Assembly: GCA_036365515.1 (NCBI GenBank)
Contig: CM070873.1
Coordinates: 76,100,529-76,164,528, forward strand
Direction of reading: 5' to 3'
Origin: Torymus aiolomorphi
Lineage: Eukaryota > Arthropoda > Insecta > Hymenoptera > Torymidae
Length of the DNA: 64,000 nt
Shown here one piece after another: positions 21,340 to 33,409 of the stretch. A program made the translations under genes and the position numbers. Under the pieces are notes generated by a model that was given only the letters and a program-made list of their open reading frames with translations, did not search any database and was not told where the DNA came from. The stretch's first letter is position 1. Every line of letters begins with the position of its first letter.

Positions 21340-22199
21340 TATTTTGGACTACTTCCTCATGATCAAATGGTACATGTTTAAAGCTACGAAACGGCAACTG
21401 GATATACAGAAAAATGTATGACATTTTGGAAAAAATGTCTCACTATTTTGGATTTAAATATCATTCTCCATTTGTAATCCAACAAAATTACGAAATCGTA
21501 ACAACAAATTAATAAATATTTTTTAAATTTTCAGTTCGAGTTTAACAATTCTAAAATAATTGTAAAATTTAATTATCTATATTATAGATCTATCAATCTT
21601 TCGTGCATGAAACGTGAATGATTTACAGATGAGATTTGCCACATAAAAAAGCGTTAAATACTTCATAAGTAAAATTTCAATAGCAGCACTAGCAACATTG
21701 AGTGCAAGAACCAGTAGTTATTACAAAATCAGTTTTTAGAAAGGTCCAGAATTAAGAAAAAAATAGTATTATCAATGCGATTGATACCCCATTTTAAAAA
21801 TTTCTGCTGGGACTTATATAGTATACGACATTATTACAGATAATAATAGATGATACAGAAAATAATAGATGCTACAGAAAATAATAGATCTAGTTCTCCT
21901 GCTGATCAGCCAGCATTGTTAAATAAGAACTAAAACACTGTATTAATTTATTTTTAATACTAAATAAAATATCAATCAAAATTGTAGCAAGGAAATAATA
22001 CACAAGCCATATATTTGCGAATACCGCAATATAGTTTGTGTTTCAAAAATCATCATTCTTGAAAAGGTAGGTAGGTTGGGTAAATTAAACCATAAGGACT
22101 TTAAGTAATACGCAACGTAAAAAATCATGATAAGAATATCATTAAAAATATTACTTATGTCGACTGCAATTTACTATCAACTGATAAGAATTTTTCCAT

Positions 22200-22681
22200 C
22201 GGTCTTACGGTCTTACAAATTAAATTAAAATAATTAATATTTATGGCAATCAGATTGCCCTTGTTTATAATCACCCCCGCAGAATCTGAAATAAAAACTT
22301 AATTAAAACCTGGAAAAAAATTTGTTAGCAAAGGACGATCTCACTGCCCCCCACCACCAAATTGCCCAGCGTTTCGAGCCCGCTCCGGCTCCTCCTCAGG
22401 GACTGAAATGAAACCCGCGATACACCTCCTTATATACCCCCATACCCTCTTCTTTCCTCTTACCCACATCACCATGCACTTTCCCCTCTCCAACTTTCCA
22501 TTCTCACTTAAATTAACAAAGAATGATAAATGTTATCTAATTTACTTGACTCTATCATTAAATTTACATTATTCAGATTTCTTAGAATGTGAATACTTTC
22601 AAGGCTTTCCATCTTATATTTATTCTTAATTCCCTGTTCCAAAATATCCACACTCCGAAAATCGAAAGGATGCAAACTATT
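22200..22681 (-). mobile_element. 3' region of a Penelope-like element
   Basis: This segment lies directly downstream of the GIY-YIG coding region on the minus strand. Parts of it recur at 39395-39915 and 43206-43408, as expected for the 3' end of a repeated, often 5'-truncated retroelement. It contains a hammerhead-like core at 22370-22399. Confidence 0.7.
22370..22399 (-). ncRNA. Hammerhead-ribozyme-like core in Penelope 3' region
   Basis: Reading the minus strand: CTGAGGA, a GAGCC/GGCTC stem closed by a GGAGCG loop, then GAAACG. This matches the conserved CUGANGA - stem II - GAAA core of hammerhead ribozymes. Such ribozymes are established in Penelope-like elements. The stem III and the UH cleavage position are not convincing in this copy, so it may be degenerate. 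Confidence 0.5.
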
Positions 22682-23345
22682 TTAACAATGTTCTTTCAAA
22701 CCCGATGTACAACTTGAGCTGCGTAAACTATATTGATGTTCATATATTCTCTTTTTCAAATATCTACCCATTTGACCAATATAACAATCATTACAATTCC
22801 TACAATTAATTGTATAAACTACTCCCGATTTTAACCATTTATAATCCTTGTCTTTACAATTACTAAATAACCTTTCTAAATTATTATCGTTTCTAAAGAA
22901 AACTTGAATATTATGTTTACTAAAAACTCTTCTAATCCTTTCCGACAAATCTCTAACATATGGTAAACTAAAATAAGCGTTCTTTTCATTTCTATTACTT
23001 CTTTGATAATCTACTCGCTGCTTCAATCCCCCATTATAAATTTCCCACACTCTCTCTCATCAATCATTTTATCAATAAATTTTACCGGATAACTATTCTT
23101 AATAAATGTTTCTCTAACTAAATTTAAATTCTTTTTCCTAAACTCTTTATGTGACAATTTAATCGCTCTGTCAATGACACCCTTGAACGCACCTGTCTTG
23201 TTTCCGAATTGGTGGTGAGAATCAAAATTTAAAAATCTACCTGACCATGTAGGTTTTCTATACCAATCTAATTTTACTCTATCATTATTAACTCTAATGA
23301 CTCTAATATCTAAAAAACTCAATTGATTATCTTTCTAAACTTCTT
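22682..23345 (-). pseudogene. Penelope-like element: RT C-terminus plus GIY-YIG endonuclease
   Basis: Two frames cover the C-terminal half of the protein. The first (23322-23023) has LSFLDIRVIR followed by DWYRKPTWSGRFLNFDSHH, the standard end of Penelope reverse transcriptase. The second (23050-22682) has the GIY-YIG nuclease start VVYTINCRNCNDCYIGQMGR with the following KKRIYEHQ. A frameshift joins them near 23040, and an in-frame TAG lies just upstream of LSFLD. The N-terminal RT motifs are missing, because the element ends where the LINE begins at about 23350. In this family one polyprotein carries RT and endonuclease. Confidence 0.9.
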
Positions 23346-23369
23346 TTGTGAATTTAATTCAAATACAAC

Positions 23370-23804
23370 ATGTTCAAGAGTCTGCGAACGCACGCAAAAA
23401 CATTAGGTTTTAAATACGTATGGCACAGGGAGGGCAGATTTCTGGCCAAGAAGTATGAGGGGGAGAGGACACACCCATTTACGAACATTAACGACTTAAA
23501 TAATATTGCAATGTTATACGAATCTTCGACTACAAGCAATAGCACAAAAAACGATAAGAACACTAGTCAAGTTAATAATAACAACTCTAAAATTTCAAAT
23601 AAAATAGTTTTCAAGCCGAGTTCGAAGATCAGAAAAGTACAAAAGGAAAAGTCTATTAAAAATAAAAAACAAAAGTCACAAGTAGAACTTAACAGTGTTG
23701 TAAAAACAACCGACGAGGAGCAGAAGACAAAGAAAACAAAATGTAAAGTAGCTCAAATATCAAATGTTGAAGGATCGCCAGAAATTGTACCTACTTCAAA
23801 TTGA
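23370..23804 (+). pseudogene. LINE ORF1 remnant with FP25K-like C-terminal block
   Basis: The first residues FKYVWHREGRFLAKKYEGE and the following FTNINDL match the C-terminal domain shared by ORF1 proteins of CR1/Jockey-type LINEs and the FP25K-like proteins. The rest is Lys, Asn and Ser rich and disordered-looking. The N-terminal coiled coil is absent, so the visible ATG is internal and the element is 5'-truncated. Confidence 0.6.
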
Positions 23805-23846
23805 CTAAGCCAAGTCTCTACTGGTGACCGCAAGGGAAATCAGGGT

Positions 23847-24480
23847 GTATTGAGATCATTTTTCATTAATGCTACTTCTTTAAAGAAGCACATTAATCAA
23901 ATGCGAATTTTTCTACGTGATAATCCGTCTTACCACTTATTTGGTGTGGCTGAAACCAGGCTGAGCTCGTCTATCTCGGATGACCTGATGAGGATTGAAG
24001 GGTTCAAAATATACAGACAAGACAGAAACTTGCGAGGGGGAGGAATTGCTTTATATGTACGAGATTCACTCGAATGTAAAATCTTAGAATCATCTAATAC
24101 TGCAATGAGAGGCAAGCCAGGTATACCTGAATACATTTTCTGCTCAGTAAGAAGTAAGAATTCTGAACCTATGCTTCTTTCTGTCATCTATAGACCACCA
24201 GGTATATCATTTTTTAGGATTCAGATTTACTAGATAAATTACGGGATCTTTGCCCTTGCTATAATCGCAAAATTATTATGGGAGATTTGAATGCGGATCT
24301 ACTAAAAGATGACAATGATGCTAAACTGGTTCGTAAACTGGCGGCGGAGCTATCGCTTCAGACAGCTTAGCACGGTGCGACGCATCACACACGCACCTCT
24401 CATACCTGGATAGATCAAATTCTTGTCTATGAGAACGATACGATACTTGAAGCACACAATATACCGGCAAACTTTCACAG
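23847..24480 (+). pseudogene. LINE apurinic-like endonuclease domain, disrupted
   Basis: INATSLKKHINQMR, then GVAETRLSS, RGGGIALYVRD and LLSVIYRPPG, are the expected blocks of the EEP-type endonuclease. After a frame break near 24233, IIMGDLNADLL supplies the GDxN block and HTWIDQILV the final region. A TAG (24368-24370) lies inside. The domain nicks the target for target-primed reverse transcription. Confidence 0.8.
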
Positions 24481-24580
24481 TCGACATAATATTATAGATA
24501 TATGTCTTCAATGGGGAAGTCAGCCATTAAATCTAACAGAAATAAAATATCGTAATTATAAAGGAATTTCTTCCTCACAA

Positions 24581-26655
24581 ATGGTTGATTTTCTGTCGAC
24601 TTGTGATTGGTTGTCGTGCACCGACAGTTCTTATGACCCTAATACTGCTCTCGCTTGTATCTGCGACAATCTCACGGTGGCAATTGAACAGCGTGCGCCG
24701 GTTAAAACTTTTACACCTAAAAAGAGCCAGTTACCGTGGATAAACGCGGAGTTAGCTGGGATGCAATGTAAACGAGACGCCACTTACAAACGGTACAAGA
24801 GGACAGGACACAAACACCTTCTAGATGAATTTCTGGCACTCCGACAGACGGTAGACGAACTGACCATACAAGCCAGAACATCATATTATTATAACCGTCT
24901 GTTTGATGCTCTTGAAAATGGTAATATTTGGAAGGAACTGAAAGATCTGGGGCTCCTTTCCAAATCTGAGGAGGACTTGAATGGCCTTACACCGGATGAG
25001 CTTAATATGCACTTTACCGGGGTATCAGTCTCGCCGCATGACGATGGTGAGAACCGTAGGAAAATTATCTCGAGTGCTACGATGGACGGGTTCCACTTTA
25101 AAGACGTCATACTTCCTGACGTTATTCTTGCGATCTCTCACTTTTCGTCGCAGGCTCGTGGTATTCCTCAGAGTGTTATACTAAAGGCTCTGCCTATCAT
25201 ATGAGAACATCTGGTAAGGTTGTTCAATTCTTCCTTTACGCAGGGAGTTTTTCCGGATCTTTGGAAGAAGGCACGTGTAACGCCGTTGAAAAAATGTTCT
25301 GTACCGAAAAATCCCTCGGATTTTAGGCCAGTTTCTAACGTGTGCTTCCTCTCAAAGGTTCTCGAGAGAATCGCATGTGACCAAACAAGAGTTTATAGTA
25401 TTCAAGAAGATCATGGATCCTCTAAAGACTGGATTTCAAAAGCATCACTCTACTCAGACGGCGCTTCTAAAACTGACTGAGGACATAAGACTTGGCATCG
25501 ACAAGAAATACGTCACGATACTTTTACTATTCGACTTTAGTAAAGAATTTGACACAATGTTACCCGCTCGACTCCTCGAACGGTTAAAGTTGGCGGGTTT
25601 TTCTAGAATCGCTCTCTTGTGGATTAACACATATAGGTATAACAGGTTGGCGCCAATGCGTTTATACATGTACGCAGGGCGTTTCTTCATGGTTAAGTAC
25701 GAACCTCGGGGTACCACAGGGATCGGTTCTGGGACCCTTGCTATTTTGCCTTTACATAAATGACATACGTGACACCCTAGATTCGAGATACATCAAGCAT
25801 CTTTTGTATGCAGATGACTTACAAATTTATTCACAGGTTCCCCGAGAGGATGTAGATGCGGGAATTCGAACAGTGCAGCAAGCAGCAATGGCTGTGTCGG
25901 ATTGGGCAGTGGGGGTCGGTCTCAAACTTAACAAGGTAAAAACGAAAGCAATTGTTTTTGGCGGCATTAAATTTGTGAACGAATTTTACTCTGGTGCCAT
26001 ACCGAGGGCGATTGACCTCGGAGACGGAGCCTGCATTCCCTTCTCTGATACCGTCACTAGTCTTGGTGTTGTGCTAGGCGCGAAACTATCGTGGGAAGCT
26101 CATATAAATCAGGTAACAAAAAAATTCAATCGTTTGTTGTACGCGCTCCGATTTTTCCGTCAGTACACCACTGAGACTCAGCGCAAACAACTCGTGGCTT
26201 CTCTGTTGTTCCCGCATTTGGATTACTGCTCGGTGGTTTTTCTTGATACGTCTCAAGAACTAAGGGAAAAAATACAGCGACTACAAAATTCTGGTGTGAG
26301 ATATGTGTTAGGTGTAAGACGGTTTGATCATATTTCACCTCACAGATTAATTCTGGGCTAGCTGCGCACTGATACCAGGAGACACTATTTCATGGCGGTA
26401 CTTATGTACAAGATCATGCGCATGCATACTCCGGGCTATCTAGAAAGTCTCTTTTCTATGTACGTACCCAGAGCTACTGCTAGAGGTGAAATTAAAGAAT
26501 TAACAATACCCTTAACGTACACCAAAACTAGTGATAGATCTCTTCGAGTACAAGGTGCACGCCTATGGAATTCCCTGCTTGCTGCGATAAGGAACTTTTC
26601 CTCTCTCAGCAGATTTAAAACTGCTCTGAGAAGGCATCTCCTTGACTTTGACTAA
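24581..26655 (+). pseudogene. LINE reverse transcriptase, multiply frameshifted
   Basis: Successive frames carry the pre-RT region (PWINAELAGMQCKRDATYKR), motif 1/2 (NPSDFRPVSNVCFLSKVLE), catalytic motif A (LLLFDFSKEFDTM) and a GVPQGSVLGP block split by a frameshift near 25720. The catalytic YADD follows (HLLYADDLQIY, about 25800), and then a C-terminal tail with RLWNSLLAAIRN. At least four frame breaks or stops exist (about 25204, 25377, 25738 and 26361). The copy is inactive. Confidence 0.85.
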
Positions 26656-27165
26656 TCATCCGCGAAATTCTCTATTATGTAATACGTGTTATGTATCGTC
26701 CCATATACACAGTTTTGTATGTATGAATGTATTTATTAGCGCGAGTGGTGAGAGTGAATGTGAGGTGTTAGCTTTAATAACGATCTGATAACTACAGTGA
26801 TAGTGACTCTAGTCAATCTAATTTCTAGTTATTTTAAATTATTCTACACTACTTCCTATCTGTGATATCACTATTTTAACTCTGACTTACCACTGCGATT
26901 ATATAGCTTTAAGTTTAGACTGATATTTCGCAAACAGTATTAATTTAAAGACTGAAATTAGGTATTGACGATTATGGAATTTTAAATAAATCTGTTTTTA
27001 TATCGAGATATTGACGATGTATTTCTAAATATTATTAAGACATTAACGATGTATTTCTAAATATGATATTATTACAAGACTGTTAAATTATGAATATTAT
27101 ATGTACGCTTTAAATTTGTAAAATACTTTTACAATAAATGAAATACTAATAATAAATAAAAGCAC

Positions 27166-28048
27166 CCTCGACGCTGTGTACATAGTTGAGCGCGAGTGAG
27201 CCAACCTCAACGCTGGTGTATTTTTGTTTTTTTTTTCTTCCAATAAGAAGGATTCTAGCTCCAGGCCAGGTCCTCAAAGCTGGTGAATACACAGCTGAGC
27301 GCGAGCGAATTAACCTCGGTACTGGTTAGACTATATTCCAAGCTCGCGGCCTCGCGCATCTGCATTCCGATTTCCGAGCGATGATGGGTTTACGGTCGAG
27401 CGCGCGCGCGTGCGCGCGCAGCAATCCCGGCCTTGGGTCCGCGAGCGCATGCGTTTGGTTGGGGGAGCAGCCTTGGTATCGCGGTAATGCACGCGCATCA
27501 CTCTCGGTCGGTCGTCGGCGTCGGTAAGTGCGCAGCCAAGAATGCCGACTACATACGGCCTAAGCTGAGCCTCACTTTGAGGCCGCGTCCACAACCTCGG
27601 GGGCGCGCGTGCACTCCCGTGTGTAAAGGAGTGTACACATATAGCGCTGTGCTGCGCTTTGTGGACTTGATTGCTGATTGGTTGGGCTTCCGCCAGATAA
27701 GAGCGGTTGCACGTGAACGGACGCGAATGCGCGCGGCCGCGCGCGGACAGAGCACAAGCGCTCGTTTCTCTCATTGGTCTCAGCGGGCGCGCACGCCTAC
27801 GACGACGAAAGCGAGCGCGTTTGCTCTCTCTGCGCGCGGCCGCGCGCACTCGTATCCGTTCGCGTGCAATCGCTCTTATGTGGCGGGAGCCTTGATGACT
27901 GAATCATGGATAGCAAGGGTACGCTCATGCTTTGCGCTTGCACCATCGGTCGCCCAAACTCTAACACTATGGCATGGCTGATTCCCATCCATGTGCTCGT
28001 ACGGGCGTTCTTGAGAACGAGAGTTTGGGAGCGCTCGTAACATGCGAC
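27166..28048. other. GC-rich region with inverted repeats, no recognised gene
   Basis: Long open frames on both strands here come from GC-rich simple sequence. A roughly 55-bp inverted repeat (27689-27745 with 27830-27886, sharing GCGCGCGGCCGCGCGC) forms a hairpin with an 85-base loop. Related lines around CCTCAACGCTGGTG recur near 27165 and 27270-27330. It may be a GC-rich MITE beside the LTR element. Confidence 0.5.
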
Positions 28049-29354
28049 CGAGCCGACCTCCGACGCATGAGATACACACGGGTAGATGCCCGAAAACGTA
28101 AACATGCCACGGCCTTGGAGAAGGCAAGGCCGACGATTTCGGCATGAGGATTCGCGAATAGAGTCGGGCTTGTCCTCGTATTTCTCCGGGGACTTGCGTG
28201 TGTGTGTGTGAGAGTGTGTGTAGTTGCGCGCACGTGTAGCTGTGCGAAAAGTACCGAGCGCAACTACGACACACAATAAGCCCCGAAATGAAAACTCGCG
28301 ACAACCTTGCGAAGGGGAAGGAGAGCGAGAGACAGAGCCCGGCAGTATCGCTTGAGCCTTTGCCGGTTGAGCCACGCGTTCCCCCGAGATAGAACACGCG
28401 CTAGTTTCCCGGAACCGTGCTGCAGCAGATTGCACGGGAGAGAGAAGGAGCGAGGTGCAAGAGGCGCAGCAGTGCAGCGGTGAGATAGCGAGGGAGAGAC
28501 GACGGCGGCAGCGTGCACAGCGAAGAGAGAGAGAGAGGAGAGAGAGAGAGAGGGAGAGAGACGCTGCGCCGGCAGCTACAGCGGCAGCGAGAGAGGGAGA
28601 GAAAGAGAGAGACGCCACCGGCAGCTACAGCGGCGGAGAGAGCAAAAGAGATACGGCAGCCTATACCGCCCGGCCAATCCCTCACAGACGCCGCGGGCTT
28701 CGCGAGGTAAGTCCTGGCCAGGCGAACGCGCGCTCTCCCCGCGGACGACGTGCGCCCGGAGAGCGAGAACCGCGCTAGTGAGCGAGGCTACCGACGCGCG
28801 CGCGAGAGCCGATCGCGCGCGGCGATCGGCTAACGTCGACTCGAGCCGCCTTTACGTGTACGTGTGTGCGGCCGAGCGCACACGTACATTGCGTGGGCGG
28901 GCGCACCACCCGTATCGGCGCGTACATAGAGTACGCGCCGCGCGTATAGTGTAGAATTCCATTGCCGCCTCGAGGGGCAATAAAACTACTCTGATCTTTT
29001 ACTTGTTCGCGTATTATTTCGTGCAACCCAAGTCCAATCCCTTATTCGGTGACACGGTGATGGACACCGCCAGCATCCGCGGTCGCGAGTACGTAGTACT
29101 CGCGTGATAGCTGAGTAGCTGGGGCAGCAGGCTCGAGAGAGAGAGCGCGACGACGAAGTGGCGCGTTGCAACGGGTCGAAAAGGCGCGGCTGCTGCTGAA
29201 AGCAGCCGACGGCGAGCAACAGCTCGGAGCTGACGGGCCGCTAATCGTCGACGGTTGGCACGAGTAAGTGCTCGCGCCTGTCAATTGCTGCACCGTTCAT
29301 CGGCAAGTCCGCGTTGAGATATAGCGCACCGAGGACAGCTTTTAGCCCGTTACA
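28049..29354 (+). repeat. 5' LTR (truncated by ~54 bases) of gag-only element
   Basis: It matches 33464-34712 throughout, including the (GA)n-rich middle and the final TTTTAGCCCGTTACA. The first 54 bases of the downstream LTR (from TGTAACGG) are not recognisable here and are replaced by unrelated GC-rich sequence, so the outer edge of this LTR is lost or rearranged. The (GA)n tracts and CpG-rich parts generate long spurious minus-strand frames. A GGCAATAAAAC near 28976 could be the poly(A) signal. Confidence 0.85.
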
Positions 29355-29356
29355 AC

Positions 29357-29375
29357 TGGCGCCCATAACGTGTGG
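29357..29375 (+). other. Primer-binding site
   Basis: TGGCGCCCATAACGTGTGG starts two bases after the LTR end. The TGGCGCCC start is the standard complement of a tRNA 3' end used by many retroelements. Confidence 0.75.
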
Positions 29376-29944
29376 ATACACGGACACCTGCCACCGAAGA
29401 GCGTGCGGGGAAATTGATTCTTTTTTCCTACGAATTGAAGGAAAAACGGGTGGTGAAGATAATCGCGACGTGTCGCGTACCAAATTTCGCGAACGCGCGG
29501 TAACTTACGTGTGTAAGCGTGTGTGTGTGGTCTCTGCCGGTGTGAGAGACCGACAGAGAGAAATCAACAATTTTTTTCCGACCGGAAAGTTTTGTGTAAT
29601 ATCTTGGAAACGGTTTCGCGAAAGTTTTGTGTTTTTTTTGTTTTGACTTTTTGAGATAAAAGTAGCGATTTAGCGTCTCCCAGTTGAAGGTACAAAATTG
29701 TAAGACCTCGACTGGGAGTCGAACCGAAACACACACACACGCACTCAAACGGAGTGTACCTGGTTAGGCGGGAAAGTTAAATTGTATTTATTTTTTTTAC
29801 TTTTTGTATTTTTGGTGCGCCAACCAGATGCGTGCGTGCGATCGATTAGCCGCGCACACAGGTACACTTCGAGAGAGATTAGAACTTGTTGAGAGCGAGT
29901 TTCGTGCAGCTAATAACCGGTAAACGAGTTTCGCTGAACATATT

Positions 29945-30717
29945 TTGACAGCGATTAGTCAAATCAGCACAGCGATGGCGGGTTCGGCAAGAAAAGCCGT
30001 CGAGGATTGGTGTAGGTGCCTCTTTGACGAAGAGACACAGCAATACACGCAAGTCCTCGGTTTAAGGACGGACGGTAGACTGTTCACGAGATTGATCCGC
30101 CTCTGCCGGTGGCTATCCGGTATCTACGATCCCAGGGATTTTGCGGGGTTAGTCGCCGATGATGAGGATTCGACACTGTTGATGCGCATGAACGCACGTC
30201 AAGCGTTCGTGGATCACGTGATCTCCATCAGTGACAAGCCACATCCACTCGAGATACTGAAGTCGGACGCAACAGAAGCACAGTATCTCGAGCGAAGCAC
30301 TGTACGGGCAGCGGATGCCCCAGGTGCTCAAGTTAAGGGCGACTCGACCGAGGCTGAGGAGAGTACCGGACGTCAATTGGAAAATGGCACAATGCACACG
30401 ATTACGATGGCGGACGGTACAACGGTTCAAGTCCCGAACGAGTGGGCAGCATATGTCGAGGGAATGGAAGCCAGATTGCGGAGGATAGAAGAGACCCTCC
30501 GGACATTGACTGGCAAGTCAACAACCCGTCCGACGAGTGACACGACAGAGCTCGTCGGGACAGCTGGAGAGGCCAATCACGACGATTCGGCAAACTCGAC
30601 GCCCACTTGTCTGCCACAGGAAGAAGAAACCGCAGCGAGGAACTCCGGACAAAATGGAAGAACGATAAGAAGAGTCAGGATACAGCAACCATCCCCCGGT
30701 GATAGAATATACCGACG
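29945..30717 (+). pseudogene. gag N-terminal part, interrupted by a foldback insertion
   Basis: The frame opens about 570 bases downstream of the primer-binding site. It encodes an acidic, helical protein of about 258 codons up to the insertion, with VEDWCRCLFDEETQQY near the start and a region around EGMEARLRRIEETLRTLTG likely to form a coiled coil. No zinc knuckle is present. The insertion of a 969-bp element at 30718 ends it. The last residues before the annotated stop derive from that insertion. Beyond the insertion the reading meets a TAA before the second gag part, so further damage exists. Confidence 0.6.
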
Positions 30718-31686
30718 CACAGTGGGCCAGAAAAGAAGAAAAAATTTCTAAGGCTTGCTTGAACTGGTTTTTGAGGATAAAATTTTTTATAATAGCGGAT
30801 TTTTTTTTGTTTTGATGTGGAGAATAAGGATCCGGTGCCGATCGTGTATTATTTTCCCTCTAAACCTCGTGGGATACGAAAATACTGGACTAAATCGGTT
30901 ATTGACGATTTTGTAATTCGTCGATGCTAAAATACTTATTGTACCTCTCAAAAATAATATTCTTTAACGTACCAGAAAGCATTTTAAAGCTTAAAAAAAG
31001 TACTTTAATATAATTCCTTATTCGTACAATTCTGACCAATTCTGTAGAAAGCGTTAAACACGGAAAACAATAATTCTTACCACTAAAATAAAAAAAATTG
31101 ATAAATGGATTTTAAAAAATTCTAACTCTGAGCTCGTAAAAGATACAGAGCTATATTACTGCATAATTTTAAGTTATATTTTTTTATACTGCCAAAATTT
31201 TTTACATAAAAAAGTTTACTACCATCTAACAATAGAAAAGTGTGAGGGTGTAGATTTCTGTATCTTTTACGAGCTCAGAGTTAGAATTTTTCAAAATCCA
31301 TTTATCAATTTTTTTTTATTTTAGTGGTAAGAATTATTGTTTTCCGTGTATAACGCTTTTGACAGAATTGGTTAGAATTGTACGAATAAGGAATTATATT
31401 AAAGTACTTTTTTTAAGCTTTAAAATGCTTTCTGGTACGTTAAAGAATATTATTTTTGAGAGGTACAATAAGTATTTGAGCATCGACGAATTACAACAAT
31501 CGTCAATAACCAATTTAGTCCAGTATTTTCGTATCCCACGAGGTTTAGAGGGAAAATAATATACGATCGGCACCGGATCCTTATTCTCCACATCAAAACA
31601 AAAAAAAAATCCACTATTATAAAAAATCCTCAAAAACCAGTTCAAGCAAGGCTTAGAATTTTTTTCTTCTTTTCTGGCCCACTGTG
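30718..31686. mobile_element. 969-bp foldback element with 5-bp target duplication
   Basis: The ends read CACAGTGGGCCAGAAAAGAA and its reverse complement. The arms, about 425 bases each (30718-31142 and 31257-31686), match nearly throughout and enclose a loop of about 115 bases. CGACG at 30713-30717 is repeated at 31687-31691 as a direct target duplication. There is no coding capacity. It is a non-autonomous DNA transposon that inserted into gag after the LTR element arrived. Confidence 0.9.
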
Positions 31687-31728
31687 CGACGCCACCCATC
31701 CCACTCCCGGGCCTAACGAGCCTCGGCG

Positions 31729-32556
31729 ATGCCTGGAGTGGGGGGGGGAGCTCAGAATCAAGTGCGGAACACTTCCGATTCTGAACAACGGCGCGATTCG
31801 CGGGTTGCGGCGTTGCTAACGGCGAGACCCAATGTCAAAGATACGATCGGCGGAACACCAAGGGATGTCGGTCTATTAGTTCGAAGTTGGGAAATGAGGT
31901 TCGCCGGAGACCGCGAGGAAAATGTCGACTTATTCCTCGATCGAGTCGAAGAGAAATGGGCCCTGGCGAAGCTCCCGGGAAACGAGATATTAAGCGCTCT
32001 GCCCGAACTGTTCGTCGGTGTGGCAGGGGTGTGGGTTCGTTCCCATAGACAGAGTTGGTCCACGTGGAATGAATTCCGCCGGAAAATTCATTGATGGTTC
32101 GGCGTGAAAGACCGGTTCCATCAGCGCTTAGCCCACGAGGTGGCGATGCGCACCCAAGGACCCGACGAATCAGTGCGTGACTTCATCACCTGCCTCGAGG
32201 CAATGATGAGTAAGGTGGAGCCACCACCGACCCTCGAAACCCAGCTGGGAACGTTTCGTCGAAATACGAAGCCACGGCTGCAGCAGCAGGTTAGACGAGG
32301 AGAATTCGCCGATGTCGATACGCTATCGGACACAGCGGTGGAGGCCGAGTTAGCGGGACACGCCGAAAAGCGTTATAAGCCCCCGCCTCCACCAGATGCT
32401 CGTGTTTATGCTCAGTTAGCGCACAGGGCACCCAAAGCGGCACCGTTAAGGGGGAAGAGAGCGGCGGTTGAGGACAAGGAGCCGCCGCTGGTACCATCCC
32501 CCCAGAGCAACCAAATGCTGGACGAGATGCTGGAGCGCTTCACCCTAATGATTTAG
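31729..32556 (+). pseudogene. gag core (Ty3/gypsy retrotransposon gag type) with one in-frame TGA
   Basis: Two stretches share one frame and are separated only by a TGA at 32093-32095. The sequence FAGDREENVDLFLDRVEEKW, then the WNEFRRKIH / FHQRLAHEV region and VRDFITCLEAMMSKVEPPP, follow the retrotransposon gag (capsid) pattern of Ty3/gypsy elements. The tail is Pro-rich and basic and ends at 32556 without a CCHC knuckle. No protease, RT or integrase follows. The 850 bases to the 3' LTR hold no recognisable pol. Confidence 0.75.
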
Positions 32557-33397
32557 GAAGGGATGAAACAGATCAGCTCCGGATCCGCGCTGTTAGCCTC
32601 TTCATCAGAGACGACTTCGTCCTGGACCGGAACGCCAGAGGGACCGAAAAAGATGAAAAATAAGAGATAATTTCGGCGATATCGGAAGGAGAGCTCGGAT
32701 AGCAGCGGCCCGTTCAGCTCGAGTAGCAGGACGAACACCGACGACCGAGCAGGCACAGGCTCCGACGGAAGAGTCGGCACGAGGGCGGCAGCGTACGGGC
32801 CGTTGAAGTGCTGGGACTATCGGGTGCCTGGTCACATTCGCCGAGAGTGACCGAATCGAATGAGAGGCCCTCGGTAAACGAGTTCGTCTGTTGACGACAC
32901 GCAGTGAACTCGTGAACACTGACGGGTCGGGGACGGAGCGAGGGAGACGAATCCTTCCATCGTACGAACCAGCAGAAGGGGAGATTTCCCCCTGGAACAA
33001 CGAGACATCCCCTCCAAGGGATGAGAAAACCATTCAAGGATGAGAAATCGTGACCGCCGAGGGATCGACCGGTGAAGAGCGACCCACCGAAAGCCGGCGG
33101 ACGCCACCGAGCAGCAAGCGTCATGCGATCGGGTGAAAACGTCCCCGGGGACGCCCGCGCAGATCGGTTCACGTCGCGATACGGACGGCAGGAGGAGGAT
33201 TCCGAGAAACCTCCGAAAGCCTTATACAATGCGGAAGTTCCGAGGGCAACGGCGAAACGGAGAGGGAGGTAAATCGGTTCGAGGCAGAAACGGACAGAAG
33301 TTCGAGTCCTGCGATATCTCTCCGGGGAGGTAGCCGACGCGCCCCCGTGTAAGAAATTCAAGGATGCAGAGCTGACTACCCAGGGTATAGTCCGCGT

Positions 33398-33409
33398 CTG
33401 GACAGGGGG
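33398..33409 (+). other. Polypurine tract
   Basis: CTGGACAGGGGG directly precedes the TGTAACGG start of the 3' LTR, the expected place for plus-strand priming. Confidence 0.6.

Larger units (their letters stand above)
23345..27165 (+). mobile_element. Decayed LINE (CR1/Jockey-like), 5'-truncated
   Basis: The order ORF1 remnant, EEP endonuclease and reverse transcriptase on the plus strand is that of a non-LTR retrotransposon. The coding region ends at 26655. The 3' UTR of about 500 bases is AT-rich and ends near 27160 in AATAAATGAAA/AATAAATAAAAG repeats. It abuts a 5'-truncated Penelope element in opposite orientation. Confidence 0.85.

Noticed and set aside
27797..28618. Long minus-strand ORF of 273 codons
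   Set aside because: It runs through (GA)n-rich LTR sequence. The same kind of frame recurs in the other LTR (33222-34043), and it has Ser/Leu/Arg simple composition without a domain.
29945..30751. Host gene encoding an acidic nuclear protein
   Set aside because: It lies between an LTR primer-binding site and a gag core on the same strand, and its last codons come from an inserted foldback element.
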